DNA from: an uncultured Aquimarina sp. | GTDB taxonomy: Bacteria; Bacteroidota; Bacteroidia; Flavobacteriales; Flavobacteriaceae | NCBI RefSeq assembly: GCF_947492965.1 | Contig: NZ_CANLOZ010000001.1 | Location: 682,001-746,000 of the forward strand | DNA length: 64,000 nt | Reading direction: 5' to 3' | Part shown: piece by piece, positions 36,630 to 46,383 of the stretch | Layout of the letters: each line of letters begins with the position of its first letter | Position numbering within the stretch: the stretch's first letter is position 1 | Translations under genes and position numbers: made by a program | The notes under the pieces: generated by a model | The model's input: the letters and a program-made list of their open reading frames with translations, nothing else | The model's database searches: none | What the model was told of the DNA's origin: nothing

Positions 36630-37352
36630 ATGAAAAAACCAATCGTACTCTTTATTGCAATATTGACGTCAGTAATGATTCAAGCGCAATCCAATTATTA
36701 TAGAAATGCCAATGGAGATGTATTTAATGAAGCTGAATTAAAAGAAGCAGAACAAAAAATAGCTGATAAAATTCATAAAATCAGTGAAAAAGCAATTGTA
36801 GAAATTGAAATTAAAGATACTAGTTTCAAGAAAGATTCCATTATCCATGATTTTGGTTTTCATGTGAATCTTAATGGTTCGACAACAACGAAAAGTAAGT
36901 TACATTCATTAAAGAATAAAAAACTACCATACGCTTCTTTAGTAGGATTATCCGGAGATCGATTGTATACCAATGAATTAGAAGGGAAGCCTACCTTATT
37001 AAATTTTTGGTTTACGAAATGCAAACCATGTATTGATGAGATGCCAGAACTAAACCAATTAAAAAAGGAGTACGGAGATCGCATCAATTTTATAGCGGTT
37101 ACTTATGAACCTAAAGAAAAAGTTGAAGCATTTTTACAAAAGCACAACTTTGATTTTATTCAGGTGGTTGACGCTCAGGAATATATTGATACTTTAGAAA
37201 TACAAGCTTTTCCTAAGAATGTACTCCTAGATAAAAACGGAGCTATTAGTCATATCGCAAATGGAATTCCCTATATCAGAGATGAAAATGGAGGGATGAA
37301 AATGGGAGAACCAACAGAATTAAAAAATAAATTAGAAACCCTTTTAAAATAA
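36630..37352 (+). CDS. TlpA-like thioredoxin-fold protein, secreted
   Basis: 240 residues. A signal peptide (MIQAQS) is followed by a region of about 90 residues with charged helices, then a TlpA/AhpC-type fold with the redox pair CKPC in LLNFWFTKCKPCIDEMPELN and a cis-Pro in IQAFPKNVLLDKNG. It is first in a six-gene plus-strand cluster; the next gene starts 6 bp after it. A TCATCTTTG sequence about 40 bp upstream could be a degenerate -7 box. Confidence 0.85.
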   Translation: MKKPIVLFIAILTSVMIQAQSNYYRNANGDVFNEAELKEAEQKIADKIHKISEKAIVEIEIKDTSFKKDSIIHDFGFHVNLNGSTTTKSKLHSLKNKKLPYASLVGLSGDRLYTNELEGKPTLLNFWFTKCKPCIDEMPELNQLKKEYGDRINFIAVTYEPKEKVEAFLQKHNFDFIQVVDAQEYIDTLEIQAFPKNVLLDKNGAISHIANGIPYIRDENGGMKMGEPTELKNKLETLLK

Positions 37353-37358
37353 ATAGAC

Positions 37359-38177
37359 ATGATAAGACTTATCATTATTGTTACCTTATCCGTAATCGGA
37401 AGTGTTACTGCTCAAGATTTTCAAGGCATTGCTACCTACAGTACCGATAGGAAATTAGAAATACAATTAGACAGTACGCAAATAAACTCTGAAATGCAGA
37501 AGCAAATTCATGAAATGATGCGTAAACAGTTTCAGAAGGAGTATACTTTGCGATTTAATAAATCTGCTTCGGTTTATAAAGAAGAAGAAAGTTTAGGAGC
37601 ACCACAGCCAGCTTCAGGAATGCAAATAATGGTTGCAGGGTCAGGAGCTTCAGATATCTTATATAAGAATACAAAAGATGAAAAGTTTGTTGCGCAGAGA
37701 GATATGCTCGGTAAGATGTTTTTGGTAAAAGATACCTTAACTCATTATAACTGGAAACTTTCAAATGAAACTAAAAAGATAGGAAATTATAATTGCTATA
37801 AGGCTACAATGACCAGAACTCAGGAAATTATAAGAGAGGTAAGAGTAAATAATGATGAAGAAAAGTCCGAACCAGAAACAAAAGAGGTTGAAGTAGTAGT
37901 TTGGTATACTCCAGAGATTCCAGTGAATAACGGTCCTTCTAATTATTGGGGATTACCAGGATTGATTATGGAAGTTAATGATGGTGATCTGCGAATTTTA
38001 TGTAATAAAATAGTACTTAATCCCAATAAAAAGATAGAAATTGAAGCACCAACTAAAGGTAAGGAAGTTACTGAAACCAGATTTGAAGAAATCATGCGTA
38101 AAAAAATGAAAGAAATGCAAGACAGATTGCCAAGGCGAGAGGACGGTAATAGTATAGAAATTAGAATAGGAGGATAA
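37359..38177 (+). CDS. GLPGLI family protein (first copy)
   Basis: 272 residues with a signal peptide (GSVTAQD). The family signature SNYWGLPGLIMEVNDG is exact, and LSNETKKIGNYNCYKATMTR and VVVWYTPEIPVNNGPSN are the other conserved blocks (TIGR01200). GLPGLI proteins are secreted, restricted to Bacteroidota, and of unknown function. The second copy at 39462 is clearly related, so the pair is a local duplication with the protease gene in between. Confidence 0.93.
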   Translation: MIRLIIIVTLSVIGSVTAQDFQGIATYSTDRKLEIQLDSTQINSEMQKQIHEMMRKQFQKEYTLRFNKSASVYKEEESLGAPQPASGMQIMVAGSGASDILYKNTKDEKFVAQRDMLGKMFLVKDTLTHYNWKLSNETKKIGNYNCYKATMTRTQEIIREVRVNNDEEKSEPETKEVEVVVWYTPEIPVNNGPSNYWGLPGLIMEVNDGDLRILCNKIVLNPNKKIEIEAPTKGKEVTETRFEEIMRKKMKEMQDRLPRREDGNSIEIRIGG

Positions 38178-38206
38178 TCATATAACATCAATCAAAACAA
38201 TCAAAA

Positions 38207-39370
38207 ATGAACAGGATTTCTTTTCTAATAGTTTTATTATACACGTTTTGTGCTCAAGCTCAGGTAACAACCATACCGTTTGAAGAAGACGGACTCGTTT
38301 TTATCAAGGTAAAAGTAAATGAGCACGAAGAATATTTGGATTTTGTGTTTGACACAGGAGCGTCCATTGGAGTTTTGGACAGTACTGTAGCAAAATCCCT
38401 GAACATAAAGTCCAACTATTCTCAGAGCGCACAAGGAGCCAATGGTTCACAAACCTATCATATTGCGACTAATCAAAGCTTAAAGGTAGGGGATGTGGCA
38501 TTTTCAAATTCAAATCTGGTTCTGGTAGATTTACAAAAGCTTTCTCAGCGATCAGGCAGGAAAATTCAAGGAATTATAGGTTACGATGTTCTAAAACGGT
38601 ATCAAACGCGTTTCGATTTCCAGGCAAAAACAATTATATTATATAAGCAAGAGGATCAAATTTCTGAATTGGATACGTTTACCAAAATCCCAATGAAATT
38701 TGATGGTACTCCGATACCACAAATGGAGCTTACTTTTACGCTAAGAGATGGAAGTACGAAAACTGGGAACTTCTTATTCGATAGTGGTGCTAATATGAGC
38801 TTATTGTTTAATACACCGTATGCATTACAGCATGATCTTAAAAATCGAACAGGTAAAACAATAAAAGGTAAAGCCAGAGGACTAAATAAGTCTACTACTT
38901 ATACCAAAGGAACCATTGAAAAATTGTTTTTAGAAGACTTTGAGTTCACTGATATTCCGATTGATATTTCAGAAGGAAAGGAAGGTGTTTCTGCTTCCTC
39001 TAGTTATACTGGGATTTTAGGAGCCAAAATCATCAACCGATTCGATATGATCTTAGATTATAAAAATCAACTATTCTATCTAAAACCCAATTCAAAATAT
39101 AATACACCTTTTGAGTTCCCTACCAGTGGAATTGGCGTCGAAAAAGTGTCGGATAAAATCCTAGTGAGTTATGTGGCAAAGGAAAGTGAGGCATATCAAA
39201 AAGGTATTAGAGAAGGTGATGAATTAATCAACATTGATGGATATGACGGTAAAGAATTAAATGAATGGAAAAAGCATTTAAAACAAAATCAGAAAGAAAC
39301 AACCATCCAAGTAAAAGATGCAAAAGGCAAAATGTATCAGGTAGTGATTTTACTAAAGCGAATGATCTAA
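38207..39370 (+). CDS. Retropepsin-like aspartic protease with C-terminal PDZ domain
   Basis: 387 residues with a signal peptide (TFCAQAQV). Two retropepsin-like half domains are fused: the first has Asp49-Thr-Gly in FVFDTGASIGVLDST, the second has Asp192-Ser-Gly in NFLFDSGANMSLLF. Each is followed by a hydrophobic flap-end stretch (GIIGYDVLKRY, GILGAKIINRFDMILDY). A PDZ domain occupies about 300-387 (GIGVEKVSDKILVSYVAKES, GIREGDELINIDGYDG). A periplasmic or surface protease acting on a C-terminus or peptide is likely. It sits between two GLPGLI genes. Confidence 0.88.
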   Translation: MNRISFLIVLLYTFCAQAQVTTIPFEEDGLVFIKVKVNEHEEYLDFVFDTGASIGVLDSTVAKSLNIKSNYSQSAQGANGSQTYHIATNQSLKVGDVAFSNSNLVLVDLQKLSQRSGRKIQGIIGYDVLKRYQTRFDFQAKTIILYKQEDQISELDTFTKIPMKFDGTPIPQMELTFTLRDGSTKTGNFLFDSGANMSLLFNTPYALQHDLKNRTGKTIKGKARGLNKSTTYTKGTIEKLFLEDFEFTDIPIDISEGKEGVSASSSYTGILGAKIINRFDMILDYKNQLFYLKPNSKYNTPFEFPTSGIGVEKVSDKILVSYVAKESEAYQKGIREGDELINIDGYDGKELNEWKKHLKQNQKETTIQVKDAKGKMYQVVILLKRMI

Positions 39371-39461
39371 AAGTGAGTAGTTGTTTTTTAGGATTTAATT
39401 AACTTTTATGGATTAAACCGTGTAGAGATATCATAGTCTTATCATTTTAAAACTGCCTATT

Positions 39462-40343
39462 ATGAAGACAATAAGTACACTGGTTGCCGTCTTAGTAACC
39501 TCATTAACAATCGCACAAGACTTTCAGGGAAAAGCGTATTATTTTAGTAAAACAGGGATGGATATGAATTTTGGCGGACGCCAACTTTCGGAAGATCAGA
39601 AAAAAGCAATCGCCGAAAGAATGAAATCTGCTTTCGAAAAAACATTCATACTCACCTTCGATAAAAGTGCTGCTACTTACAAAGAAGAAGCACAATTAGA
39701 GACCACAGGTGGAGGTGGAAGATGGGGAGCTATGCTATCAGGTTTTACTTCTAATAATTATTACAAGGATGTAAAAAAAGGAGAGTATTATGATCAAAGA
39801 GAATTTTATGGTAAAAACTTCTTGATCAAAGATTCCTTGCAAACCTACCAATGGACCATGGTAAATGAAACCAAAAAAATTGGGAATTATACTTGTTTTA
39901 AAGCTGTTACAACTAAGAAGGTTAGTGAAGTTATGGATTGGAGAGCGATGAGACGAAAGGCTAGAGAACTTAGAGATCAAAGAGAAAAGGGATCTGGTGA
40001 TCAGGCAAATGCAGGTGATGCTCCAGAACGACCAGAAATACCTGATGAGATCGAAGTAGTAGCTTGGTATACTCCCGAAATCCCTATCAGTCAAGGTCCA
40101 GGATCGTACTGGGGATTACCGGGTTTAATTTTAGAAATTCAGGAAGGTAGAACCACATTATTATGTAATAAAATAGTGCTAAATGCAGAGGAAAGAGAAG
40201 AAATAAAAGCACCAACAAAAGGGAAAGAAGTTTCGCAAGCCGAGTTTGATGAAATCACGAAAAAGAAAGTCGAAGAAATGATCGAACAATTTAGTACACA
40301 ACGACGCGGAAGAGGAGGATTTGGCGGAGGAAGAAGAAACTAA
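39462..40343 (+). CDS. GLPGLI family protein (second copy)
   Basis: 293 residues with a signal peptide (LTIAQD). It shares with the copy at 37359 the opening FQGKAYYFSKTG, MVNETKKIGNYTCFKAVTTK, VVAWYTPEIPISQGPGSYWG and LPGLILEIQEGRTTLLCNKI. It differs by an Arg/Glu-rich insertion (RAMRRKARELRDQREKGSGD) and a Gly/Arg-rich C-terminus (QRRGRGGFGGGRRN). It is 25 bp before the outer-membrane receptor gene, suggesting co-expression. Confidence 0.93.
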   Translation: MKTISTLVAVLVTSLTIAQDFQGKAYYFSKTGMDMNFGGRQLSEDQKKAIAERMKSAFEKTFILTFDKSAATYKEEAQLETTGGGGRWGAMLSGFTSNNYYKDVKKGEYYDQREFYGKNFLIKDSLQTYQWTMVNETKKIGNYTCFKAVTTKKVSEVMDWRAMRRKARELRDQREKGSGDQANAGDAPERPEIPDEIEVVAWYTPEIPISQGPGSYWGLPGLILEIQEGRTTLLCNKIVLNAEEREEIKAPTKGKEVSQAEFDEITKKKVEEMIEQFSTQRRGRGGFGGGRRN

Positions 40344-40368
40344 ATTCTTTAAAAATTAATCAAAAAAC

Positions 40369-43107
40369 ATGAAACAAAAGATACTATTTACCATCTTTTT
40401 GGTAGGGATGACTATGTCCGCTCAAAAGGTACAAATCACAGGATTTGTAAAGGATTCTGTGGGAAACCCATTAGAAATGGCTAATGTAATTGCCTACAAA
40501 AAATCAGACAATGCCATGACAGCTTATGGTATTACCAATAGTAAAGGAAAATATAGTTTGTCCGTGCCAATCAATCAAACCTATCTATTAAAAGTTAGTT
40601 TTATAGGGCTTTCTGCAAAAGACAGAACAATTACGATTACTACAGAAGATGAGCAGATAGATTTTCAGATGACTTCCGACGAAAACAGTTTGGATGAGGT
40701 AGAAATTGTATATGAAATTCCGGTAGTAGTTAAGGGCGATACGCTGGTGTATAATACGGATTCATTTACCAATGGAAACGAAAAAAAATTAGGAGATGTA
40801 TTGGATAAGCTTCCTGGAATAGAAGTCAATGATGACGGAGAAATTGAAGTAGAGGGTAAGACAGTGTCTAAAGTAATGGTAGAAGGCAAAGATTTTTTTG
40901 ATGGTGATTCTAAGCTAGCTACTAAAAACATACCAGCAGATGCATTGGATAAAGTAGAAGTATTGCGTAATTATGAAGATGTAGGGCAATTACGTGGATT
41001 GAGAAATAACCAAGATCAGGTAGCAATTAACATAAAGCTTAAAGAAGGGAAGAAGAACTTCTGGTTTGGGGATATAACTGCTGGAGCAGGAGTAGGCGAC
41101 ACAGAACGTTATCTGATTAAACCAAAGCTGTTTTATTACAGTCCGAATTACAGTATTAATATACTCACAGATTTTAATGATATCGGAGAAGTTCCCTTTA
41201 CACGAAGAGATTACTTTAATTTCACAGGTGGATTTAGAAATTTAGGAAGAGGAGGAACATCCTTTAATATTACCAGTGACGATCTAGCTTTTGCTGTTTT
41301 ACAAAATGATCGGGCAAATGAAATTAATACTAAGTTTGGAGCTGCTAATTTTAGCATGTCCGCCAGTAAAAAATTAGATATCAGTGGATACGGAATTGTG
41401 AGTAACACCAAAACGGATCTGATTACTAACACACGAAGAACCTATATCGACGATACACCAGATCCTACAGATAATACGATCGAAGAAACATCCGATGTGG
41501 CACAACAAAGAAGTACACTAGGATTATTAAAGCTTAGTGCTAGTTATAAGCCTAACGAAAATTTTAGATTGGATTATGATATATTCGGAAAATTATCAGA
41601 TCAGCAAGAAGATGATACCTTTATTTCAGAAAGGGATAATATTTCTGAAGATATCAATGAGCGTTTAGAAAATACTCCTTTTTCAGTACAACAGAACCTA
41701 AATGCATATTATACGTTGGATGCTAAAAATATTTTTTCTTTTGAAGCGCAACATTTATTCCAAGAAGAAGATCCTTTTTATAATGCTATACGATCTGAAA
41801 TACCTTTTAGAGGAGTTTTTACGACAATCAACGATCCTTTAGATCCAACCTCAGATACTTTTGATCCGCTAGAAGAATCAGACCGATACAATATCAATCA
41901 GCAAAAAACTGTACAAACCAATAAGCTAGATGCTAAACTGGATTATTATTATGTACTAAATAAAAAGAGTAATCTAAATTTTACCTTAGGATCTACGCTA
42001 AGTACTCAGAATTTTGATTCCTCTATTTTTCAAATCTTAGATAATGGTGATCAGAATACTTTCGATACCGAAGAGTTTTCGAATGATGTTACGTATAACT
42101 TTAGAGATATTTTCGCAAGTGCTCATTATAAGTTTATTACTGGTATTTTTACCTTCAATCCAGGAGTGAGTCTTCATAATTATAATCTTAGAGATGAGCA
42201 ATTAGGTACCACCATTGATCAAAATGAATGGCTGGTGTTACCCGACTTTTTCGCATTGGTGCAGTTTAAGAAAAGTGAAAGCCTTCGTTTTAATTATTCT
42301 ATTACAGCTAACTATACGGATATTAATAATCTGGCAGAAGGATATGTGTTTAATAATTATAATTCCTTATCACAAGGAAACAGAAATTTAGAGAATGCTT
42401 TGTATGATAACTATTCGCTAAACTACTTTAGTTTCAATATGTTTAATTACACCAATATTTTTGCCAGATTGAGTTATAGCAATAGAAGAAATCCTATAAA
42501 AAATACAAGTGTAATTACTGGAATTAATAGAGTAAACACACCTATCAATTCTAACCTTGCCGATCAGATTCTAACAGCCAATGGTAATTTTACCAGAACT
42601 TTTGGTAAGATCAAAGGGAATCTGAGTGCAGTACTAAGTTGGTCTAGTTTTAATAATATTGTCAATGCGTTGCCTAGTGAGAGTATTAGTCTTACCCAAA
42701 CCTATCAAACAGAATGGTCTACTAACTTTAGAAAAGGGCCTAACTTTGATTTAGGATATAGTATTACTGTGAATGATTATGATAACAACGGAGCCGAAAG
42801 TACTTTCTATACGAGCCGACCATTTGCTCGATTAGATTGGACGTTTGCCAAAGGGTTTTTACTAAAATCATCCTACAGTTATTACAATTATAGCGATACA
42901 CAAACTACCTTAAATGAATATAGCTTTTGGGATGCAGAATTGTTCTATCAAAAACCCGATAGCAAATGGGAGTATAAGTTTTGGGTAACAAATATTCTTA
43001 ATACCGAAAGTATCAACCGTGATAGTTTCAACGAACTGTTTAACAGTACTTCTAGTTACGTTGTGCAACCTAGATATTGGTTGCTTAGCGTAAAATATAA
43101 TTTGTAA
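40369..43107 (+). CDS. Outer-membrane TonB-dependent receptor-like beta-barrel protein
   Basis: 912 residues. Signal peptide (MTMSAQK), then a carboxypeptidase-regulatory-like beta-sandwich (about 22-100, ITGFVKDSVGNPLEMANVIA), a plug-like domain (about 120-230, LGDVLDKLPGIEVNDDGEIE, DALDKVEVLRNYEDVGQLRG) and a barrel to the C-terminus (ending RYWLLSVKYNL). No SusD partner follows, so this is not a classical polysaccharide uptake pair. Linkage to GLPGLI and retropepsin genes is a recurring pattern in Flavobacteriia; the substrate is unknown. Confidence 0.88.
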   Translation: MKQKILFTIFLVGMTMSAQKVQITGFVKDSVGNPLEMANVIAYKKSDNAMTAYGITNSKGKYSLSVPINQTYLLKVSFIGLSAKDRTITITTEDEQIDFQMTSDENSLDEVEIVYEIPVVVKGDTLVYNTDSFTNGNEKKLGDVLDKLPGIEVNDDGEIEVEGKTVSKVMVEGKDFFDGDSKLATKNIPADALDKVEVLRNYEDVGQLRGLRNNQDQVAINIKLKEGKKNFWFGDITAGAGVGDTERYLIKPKLFYYSPNYSINILTDFNDIGEVPFTRRDYFNFTGGFRNLGRGGTSFNITSDDLAFAVLQNDRANEINTKFGAANFSMSASKKLDISGYGIVSNTKTDLITNTRRTYIDDTPDPTDNTIEETSDVAQQRSTLGLLKLSASYKPNENFRLDYDIFGKLSDQQEDDTFISERDNISEDINERLENTPFSVQQNLNAYYTLDAKNIFSFEAQHLFQEEDPFYNAIRSEIPFRGVFTTINDPLDPTSDTFDPLEESDRYNINQQKTVQTNKLDAKLDYYYVLNKKSNLNFTLGSTLSTQNFDSSIFQILDNGDQNTFDTEEFSNDVTYNFRDIFASAHYKFITGIFTFNPGVSLHNYNLRDEQLGTTIDQNEWLVLPDFFALVQFKKSESLRFNYSITANYTDINNLAEGYVFNNYNSLSQGNRNLENALYDNYSLNYFSFNMFNYTNIFARLSYSNRRNPIKNTSVITGINRVNTPINSNLADQILTANGNFTRTFGKIKGNLSAVLSWSSFNNIVNALPSESISLTQTYQTEWSTNFRKGPNFDLGYSITVNDYDNNGAESTFYTSRPFARLDWTFAKGFLLKSSYSYYNYSDTQTTLNEYSFWDAELFYQKPDSKWEYKFWVTNILNTESINRDSFNELFNSTSSYVVQPRYWLLSVKYNL

Positions 43108-43135
43108 TCAAATTACTTTAATCATTGTATATGTT

Positions 43136-43165
43136 GTGCTATGGGTTATCAATTTCCCATAGTAC
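43136..43165 (+). terminator. Hairpin after the outer-membrane receptor gene
   Basis: GTGCTATGGG (43136-43145) pairs with CCCATAGTAC (43156-43165), one pair being G-T, with a 10-base loop. There is no clear T run after it, so it may be a processing site or a weak terminator before the gene at 43215. Confidence 0.4.
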
Positions 43166-43214
43166 TTCGTATATGTATATCATCATTAATATCATCATCA
43201 AAAAACACAAAATC

Positions 43215-43826
43215 ATGAATTTACAAGCATGCACATTACTTCTGTTTTTAGGAGTTTCAATAGTTGGTTTTGCTCAACAAACAGCCACTATGACGATTGA
43301 ACCAGGATTTGAAAATAAGGATCTACAAGGACTGGTTAGCTTTGAAAATCTCTTTTTGGATAAACTTATTTTTGAAGGGAAAGCTATTAAAGGTAAATCG
43401 TATAGTATCGAAATTATTGAGTATATCAATGGTAAAGAAAGTTCCAGAGAAGTTCTTTTTGACGGAAGAGAATCTGATATTTTCAATATAAGATCAGAGA
43501 AAGAGACAATCAGCTTTTATGCGAAGCTAGATCAAGGAAAACTAAAAGTACAAATGCATGGGAATAGATTTAGAAGTAAAAAAATGTATTATGATCTCAA
43601 GGGTAATGCAGACATCTATACGCTGAAGGATTTTTTAGGAAGTAAAGAAACCACAACTATAGACTTAGAAAAGAAACATCCTGTATTGGCTATAATCACT
43701 CCAACAGTTCATAAAGATGGTTCTAGTTCCTATTGCGAAGTAGTGCAGTGTGATATTGCTACAGACGAATTGGGGAAACGTTTTAAAATCCCTCATTATT
43801 TTATCATGAGTATACAGTTTAGGTAG
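43215..43826 (+). CDS. Secreted protein of unknown function
   Basis: 203 residues from the start MNLQACTLLLFLGVSIVGFA, which gives a proper signal peptide; an earlier in-frame ATG would add 30 residues with no signal. The mature part is predicted beta-rich (ISFYAKLDQGKLKVQMHGNR, MYYDLKGNADIYTLKDFLGS). No family is recognised. It is the last gene of the GLPGLI cluster, about 100 bp after the receptor gene. Confidence 0.6.
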   Translation: MNLQACTLLLFLGVSIVGFAQQTATMTIEPGFENKDLQGLVSFENLFLDKLIFEGKAIKGKSYSIEIIEYINGKESSREVLFDGRESDIFNIRSEKETISFYAKLDQGKLKVQMHGNRFRSKKMYYDLKGNADIYTLKDFLGSKETTTIDLEKKHPVLAIITPTVHKDGSSSYCEVVQCDIATDELGKRFKIPHYFIMSIQFR

Positions 43827-43860
43827 CATATTGATCTCCTCACACATTTAAAAGATAAAG

Positions 43861-43912
43861 GTCAGTTGGGTTGAGTATTTTTTGACATGTAAAGGAAGAA
43901 AATGTATTGAGA
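43861..43912 (+). repeat. REP-like element, left arm (diverged copy)
   Basis: This stretch aligns with the left arm of the palindrome at 45787: both read GTCAG, a GAGT box, a T-rich stretch, ATGTAA-GGAAGAAAATGTAT and then a GAGAT box. It is a diverged single arm without its partner and lies upstream of the esterase gene. Together with the later arms it brackets the 44.0-46.4 kb segment. Confidence 0.55.
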
Positions 43913-44008
43913 TTTTTTGAATCAAAAGAAATTTACGTTTCTTTAAAAAGTGTTTACATAAACATATCTAAGATCACTAAAATCATCATCTCATAAACCA
44001 TCAACAAC

Positions 44009-45772
44009 ATGAAAAAAACTCACCGCGTGTATCCAAATATATTTTGGGTAGCTATTTTGTTTAGTATCTCATTTTTTTTCTCGTGCACTACTAATAATAA
44101 CAATATTGATAGTGCTACCGCAGAGATTCAGGTTTCCTTTACTTCAGAACAGTATGAAGAGGCATTGGACGGAAGGTTAATTGTTTTGATTTCTGAACAG
44201 ATAGAAAAAGAACCTCGATTTCAGCTAAGAGATGATTCTAAGACCTGTCAAGCTTTCGGGATGGATGTGAATAATTGGAAAGCAGGTGAACCAATGTCTT
44301 TTGATACCAAAGCCTTTGGATATCCAATTCGTAGCTTTACAGAATTACCGTCTGGAGAGTTTTATGTGCAAGTGTTATTTCATAAATACGAAACTTTTAA
44401 CAGGGCAGATGGTCATACAGTTAAATTACCAATGGATAGGGGAGAAGGACAGCAATGGAACAAAGCGCCAGGGAATCTTTACTCCACCCCTCAGAAAATT
44501 ACGATTACCGATGGGCAGTTTCCTGCTATCAATATACAGTTGGATCAAAAAATACCTCCAATCAAAGCACCAGAGGATACGAAGTATGTGAAACATATAA
44601 AAATTAAGAGCAAATTATTAAGTGAATTTTGGGGTAGAGATATGTATTTGGGAGCACATGTATTGTTACCTGAAGGATGGGAAACACATCCTGATGTAAA
44701 ATATCCATTGGCGATTATGCACGGGCATTTTCCGAATGATTTTGGAGGATTTCGAATGACTCCTCCCGATGCTGATTTAAAACCAGAATATAGCGAGCGT
44801 TTTGATGTCGAAGGCTATAATGTGATGGTGCAGCAAGAAGCCTATGATTTTTATAAAACCTGGACAGGTCCTGATTTTCCTAGAGTTATTGCTATTAAAA
44901 TACAACATCCTACACCGTATTATGACGATTCGTATGCGGTGAATAGCGAAGCACAAGGACCTTATGGAGATGCGATTACCTACGAATTGATCCCACATAT
45001 CGAAAAACAGTTTAGAGGAATCGGAGAAGGTTGGTCTCGATTTGTATATGGAGGAAGTACAGGAGGATGGGAATCGCTGGCGGTACAGGTAAAATATCCT
45101 AAAGAATATGGAATGTGTTTTGCTGCTTGTCCGGATCCTATCGATTTTAGAGCGTATTGTTTGGTAAATATCTATGAAGACAAAAATGCATATTATAAAG
45201 AAGGTGCTTTCAGAAAAACATTAGTGCCTGGTCATCGAGATTATTTGGGTAATGTTGATGCGAGTTTAAGAGATATGAATTATCGCGAACTGGTATTAGG
45301 AACCAAAGGTAGATCAGGACAGCAATGGGATATTTGGGAAGCTACCTATTCGCCAATAGATGAGGAAGGCTATCCGAAAAGAATCTGGGATCGTCTCACT
45401 GGTGAAATCGATGCTGAAGTCGCTGCATTTTGGAAAGAGAACTTTGATCTGGCGTATATTTTGAAACGAGATTGGGCAAAACACGGTAAAGATTGGGAGA
45501 ATAAAATTCATTTGTACTGCGGTGATATGGATAATTATTATCTCAATAATGCGGTATATCTAGCCGAGGAAATCTTATCAGAAACAACCGCTCCTTATTA
45601 TAATGGGGTTGTAGATTATGGAGATAGAGCCGAACATTGCTGGAATGGCGATCACGAAAATGGTAATCATATCAGTAGATTACGATACCATCGCATGTTT
45701 ATTAAAAAATATGTCGAGAAAGTTGCCAAAGTGGCTCCCAAAGATGCTGATCTAAAAAGTTGGAGGTATTAA
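44009..45772 (+). CDS. Esterase-like alpha/beta hydrolase lipoprotein
   Basis: 587 residues. Lipobox in ISFFFSCTTN. A beta-rich N-terminal domain of about 190 residues (IQVSFTSEQYEEALDGRLIV) is followed by an alpha/beta hydrolase of the esterase D/feruloyl esterase type. Likely nucleophile Ser in RFVYGGSTGGWESLAVQVKY; the His may be the one in RAEHCWNGDHENGNHISRL near the C-terminus. HVLLPEGWETHPDVKYPLAI resembles the opening of enterochelin/acetyl esterases. Substrate unknown. It is flanked by REP-like arms. Confidence 0.75.
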   Translation: MKKTHRVYPNIFWVAILFSISFFFSCTTNNNNIDSATAEIQVSFTSEQYEEALDGRLIVLISEQIEKEPRFQLRDDSKTCQAFGMDVNNWKAGEPMSFDTKAFGYPIRSFTELPSGEFYVQVLFHKYETFNRADGHTVKLPMDRGEGQQWNKAPGNLYSTPQKITITDGQFPAINIQLDQKIPPIKAPEDTKYVKHIKIKSKLLSEFWGRDMYLGAHVLLPEGWETHPDVKYPLAIMHGHFPNDFGGFRMTPPDADLKPEYSERFDVEGYNVMVQQEAYDFYKTWTGPDFPRVIAIKIQHPTPYYDDSYAVNSEAQGPYGDAITYELIPHIEKQFRGIGEGWSRFVYGGSTGGWESLAVQVKYPKEYGMCFAACPDPIDFRAYCLVNIYEDKNAYYKEGAFRKTLVPGHRDYLGNVDASLRDMNYRELVLGTKGRSGQQWDIWEATYSPIDEEGYPKRIWDRLTGEIDAEVAAFWKENFDLAYILKRDWAKHGKDWENKIHLYCGDMDNYYLNNAVYLAEEILSETTAPYYNGVVDYGDRAEHCWNGDHENGNHISRLRYHRMFIKKYVEKVAKVAPKDADLKSWRY

Positions 45773-45786
45773 CTTCTATAAGAATG

Positions 45787-45936
45787 GTGACGTCAGATCG
45801 AGTGTTTTCTGAAATGTAATGGAAGAAAATGTATCGAGATCTTTTCAAAGCTCGGAATTTAACTTTTTCTTGAATAGCGTCTCGATACAATTTTTGCTTC
45901 ACTATCGTTACTCAAAAACCACTCGACGTGACGAGG
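45787..45936. repeat. REP-like long imperfect palindrome
   Basis: Two related arms face each other. The left arm runs from GTGACGTCAGATCGAGTG (45787) to GTATCGAGA (45831-45839). The right arm runs from TCTCGATAC (45890-45898) to CACTCGACGTGACG. The reverse complement of the right arm aligns with the left along its length, with a core GTCGAGTG...GTATCGAGA. The transcript or single strand could fold into a hairpin of about 50 bp with a 50-base loop. Parts recur at 43861 and 46384. Confidence 0.7.
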
Positions 45937-46063
45937 TATGTTGATTGATTATTTCCCCAGATCGAATATTCTTAGAATTCAAATCCGTCAATTCGAGTAT
46001 CCACCAAAAGTTGATGTATCGAGAATAGGATTTGAGTTGAGGTAAATTGAGGCTTTTTGAGTC

Positions 46064-46351
46064 TTAAAACTTCTTCTTTGCCAAGTTAGGAAGTTGCTCA
46101 TAATCGCCATTAATTAAGGCTGTTTTTTTAGCTCTTGACCATTTTTTAATTTGTTTTTCGCCGTCAATAGCTAATTGTATGTCTGTAAACTCACAGCTAT
46201 ATACTAACTCTAAAGGTCTTCTATCATGGGTAAAACAACCTTTGTAATAACCAGAATGATGATGAAACAATCTTTGATCCAGATTTGATGTTACTCCTGT
46301 ATAATATGAGTCATCATTACATTTAAGTATGTATACGTAAGATAGTTTCAT
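46064..46351 (-). CDS. GIY-YIG nuclease domain protein, single domain
   Basis: 95 residues from the start MKLSYVYILKCNDDSYYTGV; an ATG 60 bp further upstream lies in the adjoining repeat and is rejected. The GIY-YIG motif appears as YVYILKC...YYTGVTSNLDQRLFHHHSG, with the conserved Arg in LDQRL and Glu in IDGEKQIKKWSRAKK. It is a URI/YhbQ-type solo domain without DNA-binding domain. It is bounded on both sides by arms of the palindromic repeat, which invites comparison with REP-associated transposases. Confidence 0.88.
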   Translation of the reverse strand: MKLSYVYILKCNDDSYYTGVTSNLDQRLFHHHSGYYKGCFTHDRRPLELVYSCEFTDIQLAIDGEKQIKKWSRAKKTALINGDYEQLPNLAKKKF

Positions 46352-46383
46352 GCTATAAATATATACTTTTCGCTTTTTATAAC

